A stretch of 64,000 nucleotides of DNA from Aquincola tertiaricarbonis (lineage in GTDB: Bacteria; Pseudomonadota; Gammaproteobacteria; Burkholderiales; Burkholderiaceae_C): NCBI RefSeq assembly GCF_000969605.1, contig NZ_JZUE01000024.1, positions 1 through 64,000 of the forward strand, in the 5' to 3' direction. The position numbers and the translations under genes were made by a program. Under the pieces are notes generated by a model that was not told where the DNA came from, did not search any database, and saw only the letters and a list, made by a program, of their open reading frames with translations. Shown piece after piece: positions 33,654-44,188 of the stretch; position 1 is the first letter of the stretch, and the number at the start of each line of letters is the position of its first letter.

Positions 33654-35594
33654 ATGGCCCCTACCCGCCGCGTTCGCAAGAAAGCTGCCGACCCCGCCGA
33701 TCCCGCCGAATTCGAACGCGTGTTGCGCGCCCATGTGCGCAGCCGCGCCGCGCAGTGGCTGGCCGACCCGCGCCTGACCAGCGTCGGCCTCACCCGGCCC
33801 ACCACCGCCGCCGGACGAAGGGGCCCCTGGACCGTGCAGTTCACCGTGGACTCGGCTGCGGTGCCCGAAGGCGCGCTGGCCGCGGCGCGGCCGGTGGACG
33901 TGCCGCCGGTCATCCGCATCGGCGATGTGGACGTGCCCACCGAGGTGGTGCCGCGCAGCTTCAAGCCGGCCTACCTGCCGGTGGCCCTGCCGGCCAAGGA
34001 CCCGCGCAAGGTGCGCGCCGAGGTGGTGTCGCCTGGCCTCAGCGTGGGCAACCTGCACACCAGCGCCGGCACCATCGGCGCCTTCGTGCGCGACCGGCGC
34101 AGCGGCGAGCTGCTGCTGCTGTCGAACTGGCATGTGGTGCACGGCCCGCAGGCCGCGCTGGGCGTGACGGTGGTGCAGCCCGGACGGCATGACGACAACC
34201 GCGTGGAGGCCAACGGCATCGGCGTGCTGCTGCGCAGCCACCTGGGGCCGGCGGGTGATTGCGCGGTGGCCCGCATCAGCGGCCGCGGCGTGTCCAGCCA
34301 GGCCTGGGAACTGGGCGTGTCGGTCACCGCCATCGGCGACCCGGAGCTGGGCGATGCGGTGGTCAAGAGCGGCCGCACCACCGGCGTCACCCGCGGCCGC
34401 GTCACCCGCATCGAGGTGAACACCCGGCTGGACTACGGCGGCGGCGTGGTGGCCATCGTGGGCGGCTTCGAGGTGGGCCTGGACCCGCAGGCCCTGCCGC
34501 CGGATGGCGAGATCTCGCGCGGCGGCGATTCGGGCGCCGCCTGGATGGCCGTGGACCGCCGCGGCAAGCCCGCGCCGGTGATGCTGGGCCTGCATTTCGC
34601 CGGGGACGCGGAGCGCAGCGAGGGCGAGTTCGCGCTGGCCTGCTATGCCCAGTCGGTGATGACCGCACTGGACGTGGAGCCGGCCGGCGAGCTGGCGCTG
34701 CCGCCGGTGGCCCAGGGCGGCGACGATGCGCTGCGCGCCGGCTATGACCGCGACTTCCTGGGCCGCGCCATCGTGCCGCCCACCTTCACTGCCGCACGCC
34801 GGCGCGACCTGGCGGTGCTGGAAGGCGATGCCGAGCTGCGCTACTGCCACTTCTCGGTGTGGCTGAGCCGGCAGCGCAAGTACGCGCTGTGCGTGGCCTG
34901 GAACATCGACGGCGCCAGCTTCAAGCGCCTGAAGCGCACCGGCTTCCAGGTGGACCGCCGCGGCGACCTGCCGGCCCACCAGCTCACCGATGCCATCTAC
35001 CGCATGAACCCGCTGGACCGCGGCCACATCGCGCGCCGCGCCGACCTGTGCTGGGGCCCGATGGAGGAGGCCCGCCAGGCCAACCGGGACAGCTTCTTCT
35101 ACACCAACATCGTGCCGCAGCACGAGGCCTTCAACCAGAGCGGCAACACGGCCGACGACCCCGAGGGCGGCCTGTGGGGCCGGCTGGAGAACACGCTGTT
35201 CGATTCGGAGAAACCGCGCGCGCTCAAGCTCACGCTGATGGCCGGCCCGGTGTTCGGTGCGCAGGATCGCCGCTTCGAGCAGAACGGCGAGCAGTGCCTG
35301 CTGCCCGACGAATTCTGGAAGGTGGTGGCCTATGTGGACGAAGCCAGCGGCGCACTGCGCGCCTATGCCTTCCTGCTGACGCAGAAGCACCTGCTGGGGC
35401 CGCTGGCCGAGGGCCTGGAACTGGCGCCCTGGGTGTGGGCGCGCATCGGCCTGGCCGATCTGGGCGAGCGCACCGGACTGCGGTTTCCCAAGGTGCTGCT
35501 CGAACATGAACAGCCCTTCGCCGCGGTGGAGTCGGTGCTGGACGGCCCGCGCCTCAGACTCATCCACAGCGACGACCAGTTCTTCAGCCGATGA
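33654..35594 (+). CDS. Fusion of trypsin-like protease and NUC-type DNA/RNA endonuclease
   Basis: 646 residues, no signal peptide. Residues about 20-110 are an N-terminal domain (VRSRAAQWLADPRLTSVGLT, TVQFTVDS). Residues about 125-340 are a chymotrypsin-fold protease with a full triad: His160 (LSNWHVVHG), Asp202 (AGDCAVAR) and Ser293 (GGDSGAAW). Residues about 385-640 are an endonuclease of the Serratia/EndoG (NUC) type with DRGH at 455-458 (catalytic His458) and the metal-binding block TNIVPQHEAFNQ ... LWGRLEN (Asn494, Glu512). Start ATG 33654 is preferred; an in-frame ATG at 33600 would add 18 residues. The stop overlaps the next gene by ATGA. A cytoplasmic nuclease tied to a protease suggests proteolytic control or a defence/stress role; this is inference. 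Confidence 0.88.
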   Translation: MAPTRRVRKKAADPADPAEFERVLRAHVRSRAAQWLADPRLTSVGLTRPTTAAGRRGPWTVQFTVDSAAVPEGALAAARPVDVPPVIRIGDVDVPTEVVPRSFKPAYLPVALPAKDPRKVRAEVVSPGLSVGNLHTSAGTIGAFVRDRRSGELLLLSNWHVVHGPQAALGVTVVQPGRHDDNRVEANGIGVLLRSHLGPAGDCAVARISGRGVSSQAWELGVSVTAIGDPELGDAVVKSGRTTGVTRGRVTRIEVNTRLDYGGGVVAIVGGFEVGLDPQALPPDGEISRGGDSGAAWMAVDRRGKPAPVMLGLHFAGDAERSEGEFALACYAQSVMTALDVEPAGELALPPVAQGGDDALRAGYDRDFLGRAIVPPTFTAARRRDLAVLEGDAELRYCHFSVWLSRQRKYALCVAWNIDGASFKRLKRTGFQVDRRGDLPAHQLTDAIYRMNPLDRGHIARRADLCWGPMEEARQANRDSFFYTNIVPQHEAFNQSGNTADDPEGGLWGRLENTLFDSEKPRALKLTLMAGPVFGAQDRRFEQNGEQCLLPDEFWKVVAYVDEASGALRAYAFLLTQKHLLGPLAEGLELAPWVWARIGLADLGERTGLRFPKVLLEHEQPFAAVESVLDGPRLRLIHSDDQFFSR

Positions 35595-37363
35595 CCTTCG
35601 ACATTGCCGCGCTGATCGAGGCGCGCGCGCTGACCATGCACTTCCAGCCCATCGTGGCGATGAAGGACGGCAGCATCCTGGGCCATGAAGCGCTGGCCCG
35701 CCCCACCACCGGCCCCTGGCCCAATGCCGATGCGCTGTTCACCGCGGCGCGCCAGGAAGGCCTGAGCATCGAGCTGGAGCTGACCTGCCTGCGTGCCGCG
35801 CTGGTGGCCTGGAGCCGCCAGCGGCCCAGCGGCAAGCTGTTCATCAACCTCAGCGCCACCGCGCTGGTGGAGGTGCTGCAGCAGCAGGATGCCGCCAGCC
35901 TGGTGGAAGTGGTGCGCAGCCGCGGCGTGCCGCCCAGCGCGCTGGTGATCGAGATCACCGAGCACGAGCACGTGCGCGAGGTGGAACGCCTGCAGCCCGC
36001 GGTGCTGGCGCTGCGCCGCCAGGGCGTGGCCTTCGCACTGGACGACTTCGGCGATGGCCGCTCCAGCCTGCGGCTGTGGTCGGAGCTGAAGCCCGAGATG
36101 GTGAAGATCGACAAGTACTTCACCCGCGACGTGGCCAGCCATGGCGACAAGCTGCAGACCATGCGGGCGCTGATCCACATCGCCGAGACCTTCGGCTCGT
36201 CGCTGGTGGCCGAGGGCATCGAATCGGACGAGGACCTGCGGGTGGTGCGCGACCTCGGCATCGGCTATGGCCAGGGCTACGGCCTGGGCCGGCCGCAGGC
36301 CCGGCTGGTGCAGGCGCCGCTGCCGGCGGCCCTGGCCGTGCTGGGCAGCCATGAGGTGGCCGTGCTGCCGCAGCAGCGGCGCGCCGCCAACCACGGCGGC
36401 CTGACCGCGGCCAAGCTGTGCCTGCCGCTGCCGCCGGCCAGCGCCGCCATCACGCATGACGAGGTGTTCGCGCGCTTCCAGGCCGACCCCGCGCTGCATG
36501 CCATCGCGGTGGTGGAGGACGAGCGCCCGCTGGCGCTGCTGAACCGGCAGCAGTTCATCCATGCCTATGCGCAGCCCTTCTTCCGCGAGCTGTATGCCCG
36601 CCGGCCGGCACAGCTGCACGGCAACCCCGATGCCCTGCAGGTGGACATCCACACCGGCATCCATGAGCTGACCTCGGTGCTCACCTCCAGCGACCAGCGC
36701 TACCTGACCGAAGGCTTCATCGTCACCGAGAACGGCCGCTACCGCGGCCTGGGCACCGGCGAGCAGCTGGTGCGGGCGGTGACCGAGGCCCGCATCGAGG
36801 CCGCGCGGCATGCCAACCCGCTCACCTTCCTGCCCGGCAACATCCCGATCAGCGACCACATCGACCGCCTGATCGACAGCGGCTGCGAATTCGCGGCCGG
36901 CTATGCCGACCTCAACCACTTCAAGCCCTTCAACGACCAGTACGGCTACTGGCGCGGCGACGAGATGATCCGGCTGGTGGCGGCGGTGATCGTGGCCCAT
37001 GCCGACCCGCAGCGCGACTTCGTCGGCCATGTGGGCGGCGACGACTTCATCGTCGTCTTCCAGAGCACCGACTGGCGCGCCCGCTGCGAGGCCATCGTGG
37101 CCGAGTTCAACCTGCGCGTGCGCGACCTGTTCGATGCGCAGGCCCTGGCGGCCGGCGGCCTGCAGGCGGAAGACCGCCATGGCGTGATGCGCTTCCATCC
37201 CTGCACCACGCTGTGCATCGGCGTGGTGCCGATCAAGCCGGGCGACTACCGGCGCTCCGACGGCGTGGCCAATGCCGCCGCGGCTGCCAAGCGGCTGGCC
37301 AAGCATGGCGGCTGCGGCGTGCATGTGCTGCAGGCGGTGCCGGTGCACACCGCCACCGCCTGA
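35591..37363 (+). CDS. EAL - CBS - GGDEF-type cyclic di-GMP protein
   Basis: 590 residues. The N-terminal EAL domain (1-245) has all catalytic blocks: EAL at 33-35, Asn86 (FINLS), Glu121 (EITEHE), DDFG at 151-154, Lys172 (VKID) and Glu208 (AEGIES), so it should hydrolyse cyclic di-GMP. A CBS-pair-like region (about 275-395) follows, then a GGDEF-fold domain (about 405-580) whose motif reads GGDDF at 482-486, with HFKPFND before it. The changed motif suggests GTP binding or reduced cyclase activity. It overlaps the protease-nuclease gene by four bases, so the two are translationally coupled. Confidence 0.9.
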   Translation: MTFDIAALIEARALTMHFQPIVAMKDGSILGHEALARPTTGPWPNADALFTAARQEGLSIELELTCLRAALVAWSRQRPSGKLFINLSATALVEVLQQQDAASLVEVVRSRGVPPSALVIEITEHEHVREVERLQPAVLALRRQGVAFALDDFGDGRSSLRLWSELKPEMVKIDKYFTRDVASHGDKLQTMRALIHIAETFGSSLVAEGIESDEDLRVVRDLGIGYGQGYGLGRPQARLVQAPLPAALAVLGSHEVAVLPQQRRAANHGGLTAAKLCLPLPPASAAITHDEVFARFQADPALHAIAVVEDERPLALLNRQQFIHAYAQPFFRELYARRPAQLHGNPDALQVDIHTGIHELTSVLTSSDQRYLTEGFIVTENGRYRGLGTGEQLVRAVTEARIEAARHANPLTFLPGNIPISDHIDRLIDSGCEFAAGYADLNHFKPFNDQYGYWRGDEMIRLVAAVIVAHADPQRDFVGHVGGDDFIVVFQSTDWRARCEAIVAEFNLRVRDLFDAQALAAGGLQAEDRHGVMRFHPCTTLCIGVVPIKPGDYRRSDGVANAAAAAKRLAKHGGCGVHVLQAVPVHTATA

Positions 37364-37391
37364 GGCGGGCGACGCACCCGCGGCCCGGCCC

Positions 37392-38390
37392 TCACGCCAG
37401 CGGCTGGCCCTGCCGGCGCTCGATGAAACAGCCGCTGCGTGCCAGGCCCTTGGCCTGCTGGCGCAGCTCGGCCAGGGCGGCTGACAGCTGGCGCACGCTG
37501 GCGAAGCGGCCGGGCTGCACCGGCAGCGCGCCGCCCACCAGCAGCGGGATGGCATGGAACACCGGCCGGCCGCGCCGGTCGGGTGTCTCGTAGCCGCCGG
37601 CGGCCACGTGGGCCGGTTCCAGCAGCGCGCGCATTCCGCCATCGAAGGCTTCGCACAGGCGTTCCAGCCGGGGCCCGGCCTGCAGCGAGGCCATCACGCA
37701 GACGAAGTCGTCGCCGCCGATGTGGCCGACGAAGTCGCCGTGCTGCTCGGCATCGGCCAGCAGCAGCCCGGCGGTCATGCGGATCACCTCGTCGCCCGCC
37801 GCATAGCCGTACAGGTCGTTGAAGGCCTTGAAGCGGCTGATGTCCCAGTACACCAGCAGGAAGCGCGCGCCCTCGTCCAGCAGCCGCGCCAGCTGGCGGT
37901 CGATGGCCAGGTTGCCCGGCAGCCGGGTCAGCGGGTTGGCGTTCTGTGCAGTCACCACCTGCAGGTCCGCAGCGCCCGCAGCAGCTCCGACGTGCGGCCC
38001 ACGCCGACGTAGCAGCCCTCGCGGGTGATGACGAAGCCATCCACCATGAAGCGGTCGTCGATGTTGGAGATGGCCTCGCTCATGGTGCGCAGGCTGGCGC
38101 TGACGTCGAACACCAGCGGGTTGGCGTCCATCAGCAGCCGGCAGCTGGCGCGGCCATGGATCTCCAGGAAGAAGCGCTCGGCGCCGCGGTGCAGCACCAG
38201 CAGCGAGCGCAGCAGCCCCAGCGGCCGGCCCGCCTCGTCCACCACCGGCACCGAATACAGCCGCGGGTCGCGGCGGAACATCTCGATCACCTCGGCGCAG
38301 CTGAGCGCGGGCGTGGCCACCGGGCCGTCGTGCGCCAGCTGCCCCGCGGTGACGGCGGCCACGTCGGCATCCACCACGCGGCCGCCGGCG
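37392..38390 (-). pseudogene. Frameshifted CBS - GGDEF-type protein
   Basis: A relative of the gene at 35591-37363, convergent with it. The CBS part (CAEVIEMFRRDPRLYSVPVV through DGFVITREGCYVGVGRTSELL) is in one frame and stops at 37952. The GGDEF part (ANPLTRLPGN, WDISRFKAFNDLYGYAAGDE, GHIGGDDF) is in another, entered near 37965-37985. Joined by a one-base shift the sequence reads through smoothly as ELLRA-ADLQVVTAQNANPL, like its paralogue. There is no EAL domain upstream. A sequencing error is possible; otherwise it is a recent pseudogene. The GGDEF part alone could start at a GTG at 37958. Confidence 0.7.
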
Positions 38391-38502
38391 CCGTCGTCGC
38401 GGCTGTCACCGGCAACTTCTCCCGCGCTGTGCTGCTGCGCTGGTTGCCGCTGGCCACGATGCCGTTGCTGTTGCCCAGGTCCACATGCCGGCCGGCAGTC
38501 CA

Positions 38503-38607
38503 CGCAGCCACCCCGGCTACAGCCACGTGACGCTGCCCGAGCTGCCCGGCATCGGCTTCGAGGGCAAGGCCGACCTGTATGCCGAGATGCGCGCGCTGGC
38601 AGCCTGA
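38503..38607 (+). pseudogene. C-terminal remnant of a mandelate racemase/muconate lactonizing-type (enolase superfamily) gene
   Basis: The frame ending at TGA 38605-38607 reads SHVTLPELPGIGFEGKADLY then AEMRALAA. This is the standard C-terminal block of acid-sugar dehydratases in the enolase superfamily (GxVTLPDxPGIGFEGKxDLYAxMR). Only about 30 residues match; upstream the frame has no enolase similarity and overlaps the antisense CBS-GGDEF remnant. The barrel and active site are missing. Confidence 0.7.
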
Positions 38608-38657
38608 CGCCGCCAGGGCCCGCGTCGATCACCGGCCGCGCCGGCAGCCGGCGGTGC

Positions 38658-39956
38658 TCAATACGTCTCCAGGTGCAGCCGGCCCTCGGCCTTGAGCACC
38701 GGGCCCAGCGCGTCCCAGGCCAGGCCGGCCTGCTGCGCCACGTCGCGCAGCGCCAGCACCACGCCCTCCTCCATGCTCTTGAGGCCGCACACGTAGAGGT
38801 GGGTGTTGTTGTCCTTCAGCAGCCCGGCCAGGTCGGCGGCGCGCTCCCGGATCAGGTCCTGCACATAGCGCCTGGGCTGCCCGGGCTGGCGCGAGAAGGC
38901 CAGGTTGATGTCGATGAAGTCCTTGGGCAGGGTCTGCAGCGGACCGAAGTACGGCAGCTCCTGCGGCGTGCGCGCGCCGAAGAACAGCATCAGCTTGCCA
39001 CCTTCGAACTTGCCGCTCTTGCGCAGCCGGCGCCGCCATTCGGTCATGGCCCGCATCGGCGCGCTGCCGGTGCCGGTGCAGATCATCACGATGTGCGAAC
39101 GCGGATGGTTGGGCATCAGGAAGCTGTGGCCGAACGGGCCCACCACCTGCACCTTGTCGCCCACCTTCAGGTCGCACACGTAGTTGGAGGCCACGCCGCG
39201 CACCGGGCGGCCCTGGTGGTCCTCGGTCACGCGCTTGACCGTCAACGCCACGTTGTTGTAGCCCGGCCGCTCGCCGTTGCGCGGGCTGGCGATGCTGTAC
39301 TGGCGCGCCACGTGCGGCTTGCCGTTCGCATCCACGCCCGGCGGCACGATGCCGATGCTCTGGCCCTCCAGCACCGGAAACGGCATGCCGCCGAAGTCCA
39401 GCACCACGTGGTGGGTCTCGCTCGCAAAGCCGCTTTCGGTGCAGTTGATGTTGCCCACCACGGTGGCGGTGGTGGGCTTCTTCGGCGGATACAGGTTGGT
39501 ATAGGCATGCGCCGCCGACCACGGCGGCGTGGTGGCGCCGTAGGCTGCCGTGTCGAACGGCGCTTCCACCAGCGCGCCGCCTGTTGCCGCGGCGGCCTCG
39601 GCCAGCACCGGCACCGCGGGCAGGCCGGCCGCCGCGGGTTCGGCATCCGCCGGCACGCCGGCTTCGGCCAGCTGCTCGGGCATGAGCTCGGGCGGCAGCT
39701 CGTCCCACAGCAACTGCTCCTCCACCGGATAGGCCATCGACAAGGGCATGGTGCGCCAGTTGTCGATGGAGCCCGTGGGGCACGGCGAGATGCAGGCCAT
39801 GCAGCCGTTGCACACATCGGCCTTGACCACGTAGTTGCGGTCATCGTGCGTGATCGCCCCGATCGGGCAGGTCGCCTCGCAGGTGTTGCACCGGATGCAG
39901 ATCTCCGGGTCGATCAGGTGCTGCCGGATGATGGCGACGTCGGTCATGGCATTCAT
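38658..39956 (-). CDS. boxA: Benzoyl-CoA 2,3-epoxidase reductase component
   Basis: 432 residues. The N-terminal part has two [4Fe-4S] ferredoxin motifs ([12 protein letters not shown] and [12 protein letters not shown]), then an Ala-rich linker and a ferredoxin-NADP reductase-type FAD/NADP module ([51 protein letters not shown], and the C-terminal [14 protein letters not shown] ending in HLETY). BoxA passes electrons from NADPH to BoxB, which epoxidises benzoyl-CoA. It is the third gene of boxC-boxB-boxA, 22 bases after boxB. Confidence 0.95.
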   Translation of the reverse strand: MNAMTDVAIIRQHLIDPEICIRCNTCEATCPIGAITHDDRNYVVKADVCNGCMACISPCPTGSIDNWRTMPLSMAYPVEEQLLWDELPPELMPEQLAEAGVPADAEPAAAGLPAVPVLAEAAAATGGALVEAPFDTAAYGATTPPWSAAHAYTNLYPPKKPTTATVVGNINCTESGFASETHHVVLDFGGMPFPVLEGQSIGIVPPGVDANGKPHVARQYSIASPRNGERPGYNNVALTVKRVTEDHQGRPVRGVASNYVCDLKVGDKVQVVGPFGHSFLMPNHPRSHIVMICTGTGSAPMRAMTEWRRRLRKSGKFEGGKLMLFFGARTPQELPYFGPLQTLPKDFIDINLAFSRQPGQPRRYVQDLIRERAADLAGLLKDNNTHLYVCGLKSMEEGVVLALRDVAQQAGLAWDALGPVLKAEGRLHLETY

Positions 39957-39978
39957 GCTGGCCCGCTCCGGGGGTGGG

Positions 39979-41406
<1,428 letters not shown>

Positions 41407-41425
41407 GTCCGGTTCCTGGTTGTGC

Positions 41426-43099
41426 TCAAACGCGGTTCAGGTCGAAGGCCGCTTTTTCGCCCTTGCCGTACACCTTCAGCGCACCCTTGTCGCCGACGGC
41501 ATTGGGGCGGTTGAAGATCCAGTTCTGCCAGGCGGTGAGCCGGCCGAACACGCGGGTGACCATGTTTTCCTTGCTGGAGAAGCGCAGGTTGGCCTCCAGG
41601 CCGGTGAGTGCATCGGGCGACATGGCGGCGCGCTCCTCGATGGCGATGCGGATCTCGTCGTCCCAGTCGATGTCGTCGGGCGCGGCGGTCACCAGGCCCA
41701 GCTTCAATGCGGCGTCGGCATCCAGCGGCTGGCCGGCGGCGGCACGGGCGGCTTCCAGCGGGCCGGCTTCCTCGTAGAAGCGGCGCTGCAGCCGGCTCTG
41801 CTCGGTCACCATTGGCAGCAGGCCGAAGTTCGTCTCGTCCAGCGTGAGCTGCGGCGCGCGCCCGGGCTCGTCGGGCAGCGCCAGCATGTAGCTGCGGTCG
41901 GCCGCGAAGGCCAGCTCGGCCAACAGGCCGGCGAAGCAGGAGCCGGGCTCGACCAGCGCGAACAGGCTGCGCGAGGACACGTCCAGCCGCGCGAAGGTGC
42001 GGCGCAGCAGGCCCAGCGTCTGGCGCACCAGCCAGTGGTCGGCATGCCGTACCAGCAGCTGGCCGGCGGCCAGCACCGCGGCGGCATCGCCCTCGGTCTT
42101 CAGCAGCCAGGTGCCGATGTCCAGCTCGTTGGTGCGCATGCACAGGATGGCGTCGTCGAGCTGCCGGCCCATGGCCAGCGGCCACCAGGCGGCGCCCGCG
42201 GCCTGGATGCCGGCCGCGTCCGTCGGCTGCGCGGCGCTGGGCGCCTTTACCGTGAAAGTGGCGGTGCGGCGGGCGCGGTCGATCTCCACCGTGACGTGTT
42301 CGTAGCGCAGGCTGTCGGCGCCGTCTTCGCGTTCCAGCCGGGGCAGCGCAATGCCTTGCGTGCCCGGGCCGGGGCGCTGGCTGGCGGCGGCCAGCTTCGA
42401 TGCCCGATCCTGCACCGTGGCCGCGAACTGCGCCGGCTTGGCCACCGCGTCCACCAGGCGCCACTCCACCGCGCGCTGGCCGCGCACGCCTTCCACGCTG
42501 GTGCAGAAGATGTCGGCCAGGTCGTGGCGCACCTTGCGCTTGTCGGTCACGCGGGTCAGGCCGCCGGTGCCGGGCAGCACGCCCAGCAGCGGCACCTCGG
42601 GCAGGCTCACGGCGCTGGAGCGGTCGTCCACCAGCACGATGTCGTCGCAGGCGAGCGCGAGTTCATAACCGCCGCCGGCGCACGCGCCGTTGACCGCGGC
42701 CACGAACTTCAGGCCTTCATGCCTTGACGAATCCTCGATGCCGTTGCGGGTCTCGTTGGTGAACTTGCAGAAGTTCACCTTCCAGGCATGGCTGCTCACG
42801 CCCAGCATGAAGATGTTGGCGCCCGAGCAGAAGATGCGGTCCTTGGCGCTGGTGACGATCACCGTCTTCACCTCGGGGTGCTCGAAGCGCAGGCGGTTCA
42901 GCGCGTCATGCAGCTCGATGTCGACGCCCAGGTCGTAGCTGTTGAGCTTGAGCTTGTAGCCGGGGCGGATGCCGGCGTCCTCCGCAGTGTCCAGCGACAG
43001 CCGGGCGATGGCGCCGTCGGTGCTGATCGACCAGTGCCGGTAACGGCCCGGCTCGGTGCGGTAGTCGACGCGCGGGCTCTGGGCAATGGGATCGCTCAT
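41426..43099 (-). CDS. boxC: 2,3-epoxybenzoyl-CoA dihydrolase (benzoyl-CoA-dihydrodiol lyase)
   Basis: 557 residues containing two crotonase-type segments. The first has SGANIFMLGVSSHAWKVNFCKFTNETRNGIED, GLKFVAAVNGACAGGGYELALACD and LPEVPLLGVLPGTGGLTRV, with the oxyanion-hole glycines. BoxC opens the epoxide ring to 3,4-dehydroadipyl-CoA semialdehyde and formate. ATG at 43099 (MSDPIAQSPRVDYRTEPGRY) is preceded by CAGGAGACCTGC. It is the first gene of the minus-strand box operon, with its own promoter in the 112-base gap after boxR. Confidence 0.95.
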   Translation of the reverse strand: MSDPIAQSPRVDYRTEPGRYRHWSISTDGAIARLSLDTAEDAGIRPGYKLKLNSYDLGVDIELHDALNRLRFEHPEVKTVIVTSAKDRIFCSGANIFMLGVSSHAWKVNFCKFTNETRNGIEDSSRHEGLKFVAAVNGACAGGGYELALACDDIVLVDDRSSAVSLPEVPLLGVLPGTGGLTRVTDKRKVRHDLADIFCTSVEGVRGQRAVEWRLVDAVAKPAQFAATVQDRASKLAAASQRPGPGTQGIALPRLEREDGADSLRYEHVTVEIDRARRTATFTVKAPSAAQPTDAAGIQAAGAAWWPLAMGRQLDDAILCMRTNELDIGTWLLKTEGDAAAVLAAGQLLVRHADHWLVRQTLGLLRRTFARLDVSSRSLFALVEPGSCFAGLLAELAFAADRSYMLALPDEPGRAPQLTLDETNFGLLPMVTEQSRLQRRFYEEAGPLEAARAAAGQPLDADAALKLGLVTAAPDDIDWDDEIRIAIEERAAMSPDALTGLEANLRFSSKENMVTRVFGRLTAWQNWIFNRPNAVGDKGALKVYGKGEKAAFDLNRV

Positions 43100-43149
43100 G
43101 CAGGTCTCCTGGCGGTGGAAGCAATGTGCTTCCGTCGAACGCAATGGAA

Positions 43150-43181
43150 TGCAGCATAGTGCGTGCAATCCCATGCGTCAA
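43150..43181 (-). promoter_or_regulatory. Promoter of boxCBA with TGCA-type sites
   Basis: On the minus strand, TTGACG (43181-43176) and TATGCT (43158-43153) are 17 bases apart, a good sigma70 promoter 54 bases upstream of boxC. TGCA tetramers on the plus strand at 43150-43153 and 43164-43167 are each followed six bases later by TGCG (43160-43163 and 43174-43177), so TGCA-N6-TGCN units cover the -10 and the spacer. BoxR of Azoarcus is reported to bind TGCA-N6-TGCA, so these fit as operator sites. Confidence 0.7.
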
Positions 43182-43193
43182 GGCCAACCACCT

Positions 43194-43207
43194 TGCAATA
43201 TATTGCT
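43194..43207. promoter_or_regulatory. Candidate BoxR site upstream of boxC
   Basis: TGCAATATATTGCT contains the perfect 12-base palindrome GCAATATATTGC (43195-43206) and fits TGCA-N6-TGCN. It begins 13 bases upstream of the boxC -35 and ends five bases from the boxR stop codon. It shares the core TGCANTATATTGCT with the site at 44189-44202 before bclA. Confidence 0.65.
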
Positions 43208-43211
43208 CTAG

Positions 43212-44144
43212 CTAGCTTTCCAGCGCCAGCACCTCGCGCGCCATGGCACGCAGCGCCGCGAAGCTCTGGTCCAGCGTGCGGCCGCTGGTGTCCAGCGTCA
43301 GGTCGGACTTGGAATAGAAGGCGGCGCGGCCGGCCAGGATGCGGCGCAGGTCTTCCATCGCTTCCTTGCTGGCGGCCATCGGCCGCATGTCGCCTTGCGC
43401 GGCCACGCGGGCCATGTGCTCTTCCGGCGAGGCCTGCAGCCAGATGGTGGTGCAGTGCGCCAGCAGCAGGTTGAAGGTGGCCGGGTCGGACACCAGGCCG
43501 CCGGGCGTGGCGATCACGACGTCGGCATAGATCTGCACCGTCTCCTCCAGCGCGCGGCGCTCATAGCGGCGGTAGGCGGCGGTGCCGTACAGGTCGTGGA
43601 TCTCGCGGATGCTGCAGCCGGCCACCTTCTCGATCTCGCGGCTCAGCTCCACGAACGGCAGGTCCAGGTCGTCGGCCAGCATCTGGCCCAGCGTGCTCTT
43701 GCCGGCGCCGCGCAGGCCCACCAGCGCGATGCGGCCGCCGCGTGCGCGGTCGCCACCGGGCTGGCCTAGCAGCTCGGTGAGGGCGATGCGGGCGCGGCGC
43801 AGCTCGGCCTCGTTGCGGTGCTCCAGCAGCTCGCGGATCAGCAGCCATTCCGGGCAGCTGGTGGTCACGTCGCCCAGCAGCTCGGCCAGCGAGCACTGCA
43901 GTGCGCCAGCCACCTGCTGCAGCACCAGGATGGAGGCGTTGCCGATGCCGTATTCCAGGTTGGCGAAGTGCCGCTCCGACACGTCCGCCGCCAACGCGGC
44001 CTGCTTGCGCGTCAGCCCGCGGCGTGCACGCAAGGTGCGCACCCGCTCGCCCAGGGCCAGCAGCAACGGGTTCTTGGCCTCCTCCGCGGCGTCCGGTGCG
44101 TCGAGCACCGGGCTGGCGGGTCGTAGTTCAGCGCTGTCGTTCAT
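43212..44144 (-). CDS. boxR: XRE-type regulator with shikimate kinase-like domain (BoxR)
   Basis: 310 residues. The N-terminal helix-turn-helix (about 29-90, VRTLRARRGLTRKQAALAADVSERHFANLEYG) is joined to a shikimate kinase-like domain (about 137-305) with P-loop VGLRGAGKST at 142-151. This two-domain make-up is specific to BoxR/BzdR. BoxR represses box genes until benzoyl-CoA binds the kinase-like domain. It sits between its two targets, downstream of the bclA control region and upstream of boxC. Candidate operators flank it on both sides. Confidence 0.95.
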   Translation of the reverse strand: MNDSAELRPASPVLDAPDAAEEAKNPLLLALGERVRTLRARRGLTRKQAALAADVSERHFANLEYGIGNASILVLQQVAGALQCSLAELLGDVTTSCPEWLLIRELLEHRNEAELRRARIALTELLGQPGGDRARGGRIALVGLRGAGKSTLGQMLADDLDLPFVELSREIEKVAGCSIREIHDLYGTAAYRRYERRALEETVQIYADVVIATPGGLVSDPATFNLLLAHCTTIWLQASPEEHMARVAAQGDMRPMAASKEAMEDLRRILAGRAAFYSKSDLTLDTSGRTLDQSFAALRAMAREVLALES

Positions 44145-44188
44145 GTTGTCCGTTGCCTCGGTCGGGCCCTAGGGGTTATCACTGCGAG

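Noticed and set aside
37392-37958. Stand-alone 188-residue GGDEF gene
   Set aside because: It can start at a GTG, but the reading frame upstream of that GTG continues the paralogue's sequence and joins the CBS region by a one-base shift, so a broken longer gene is the better explanation.
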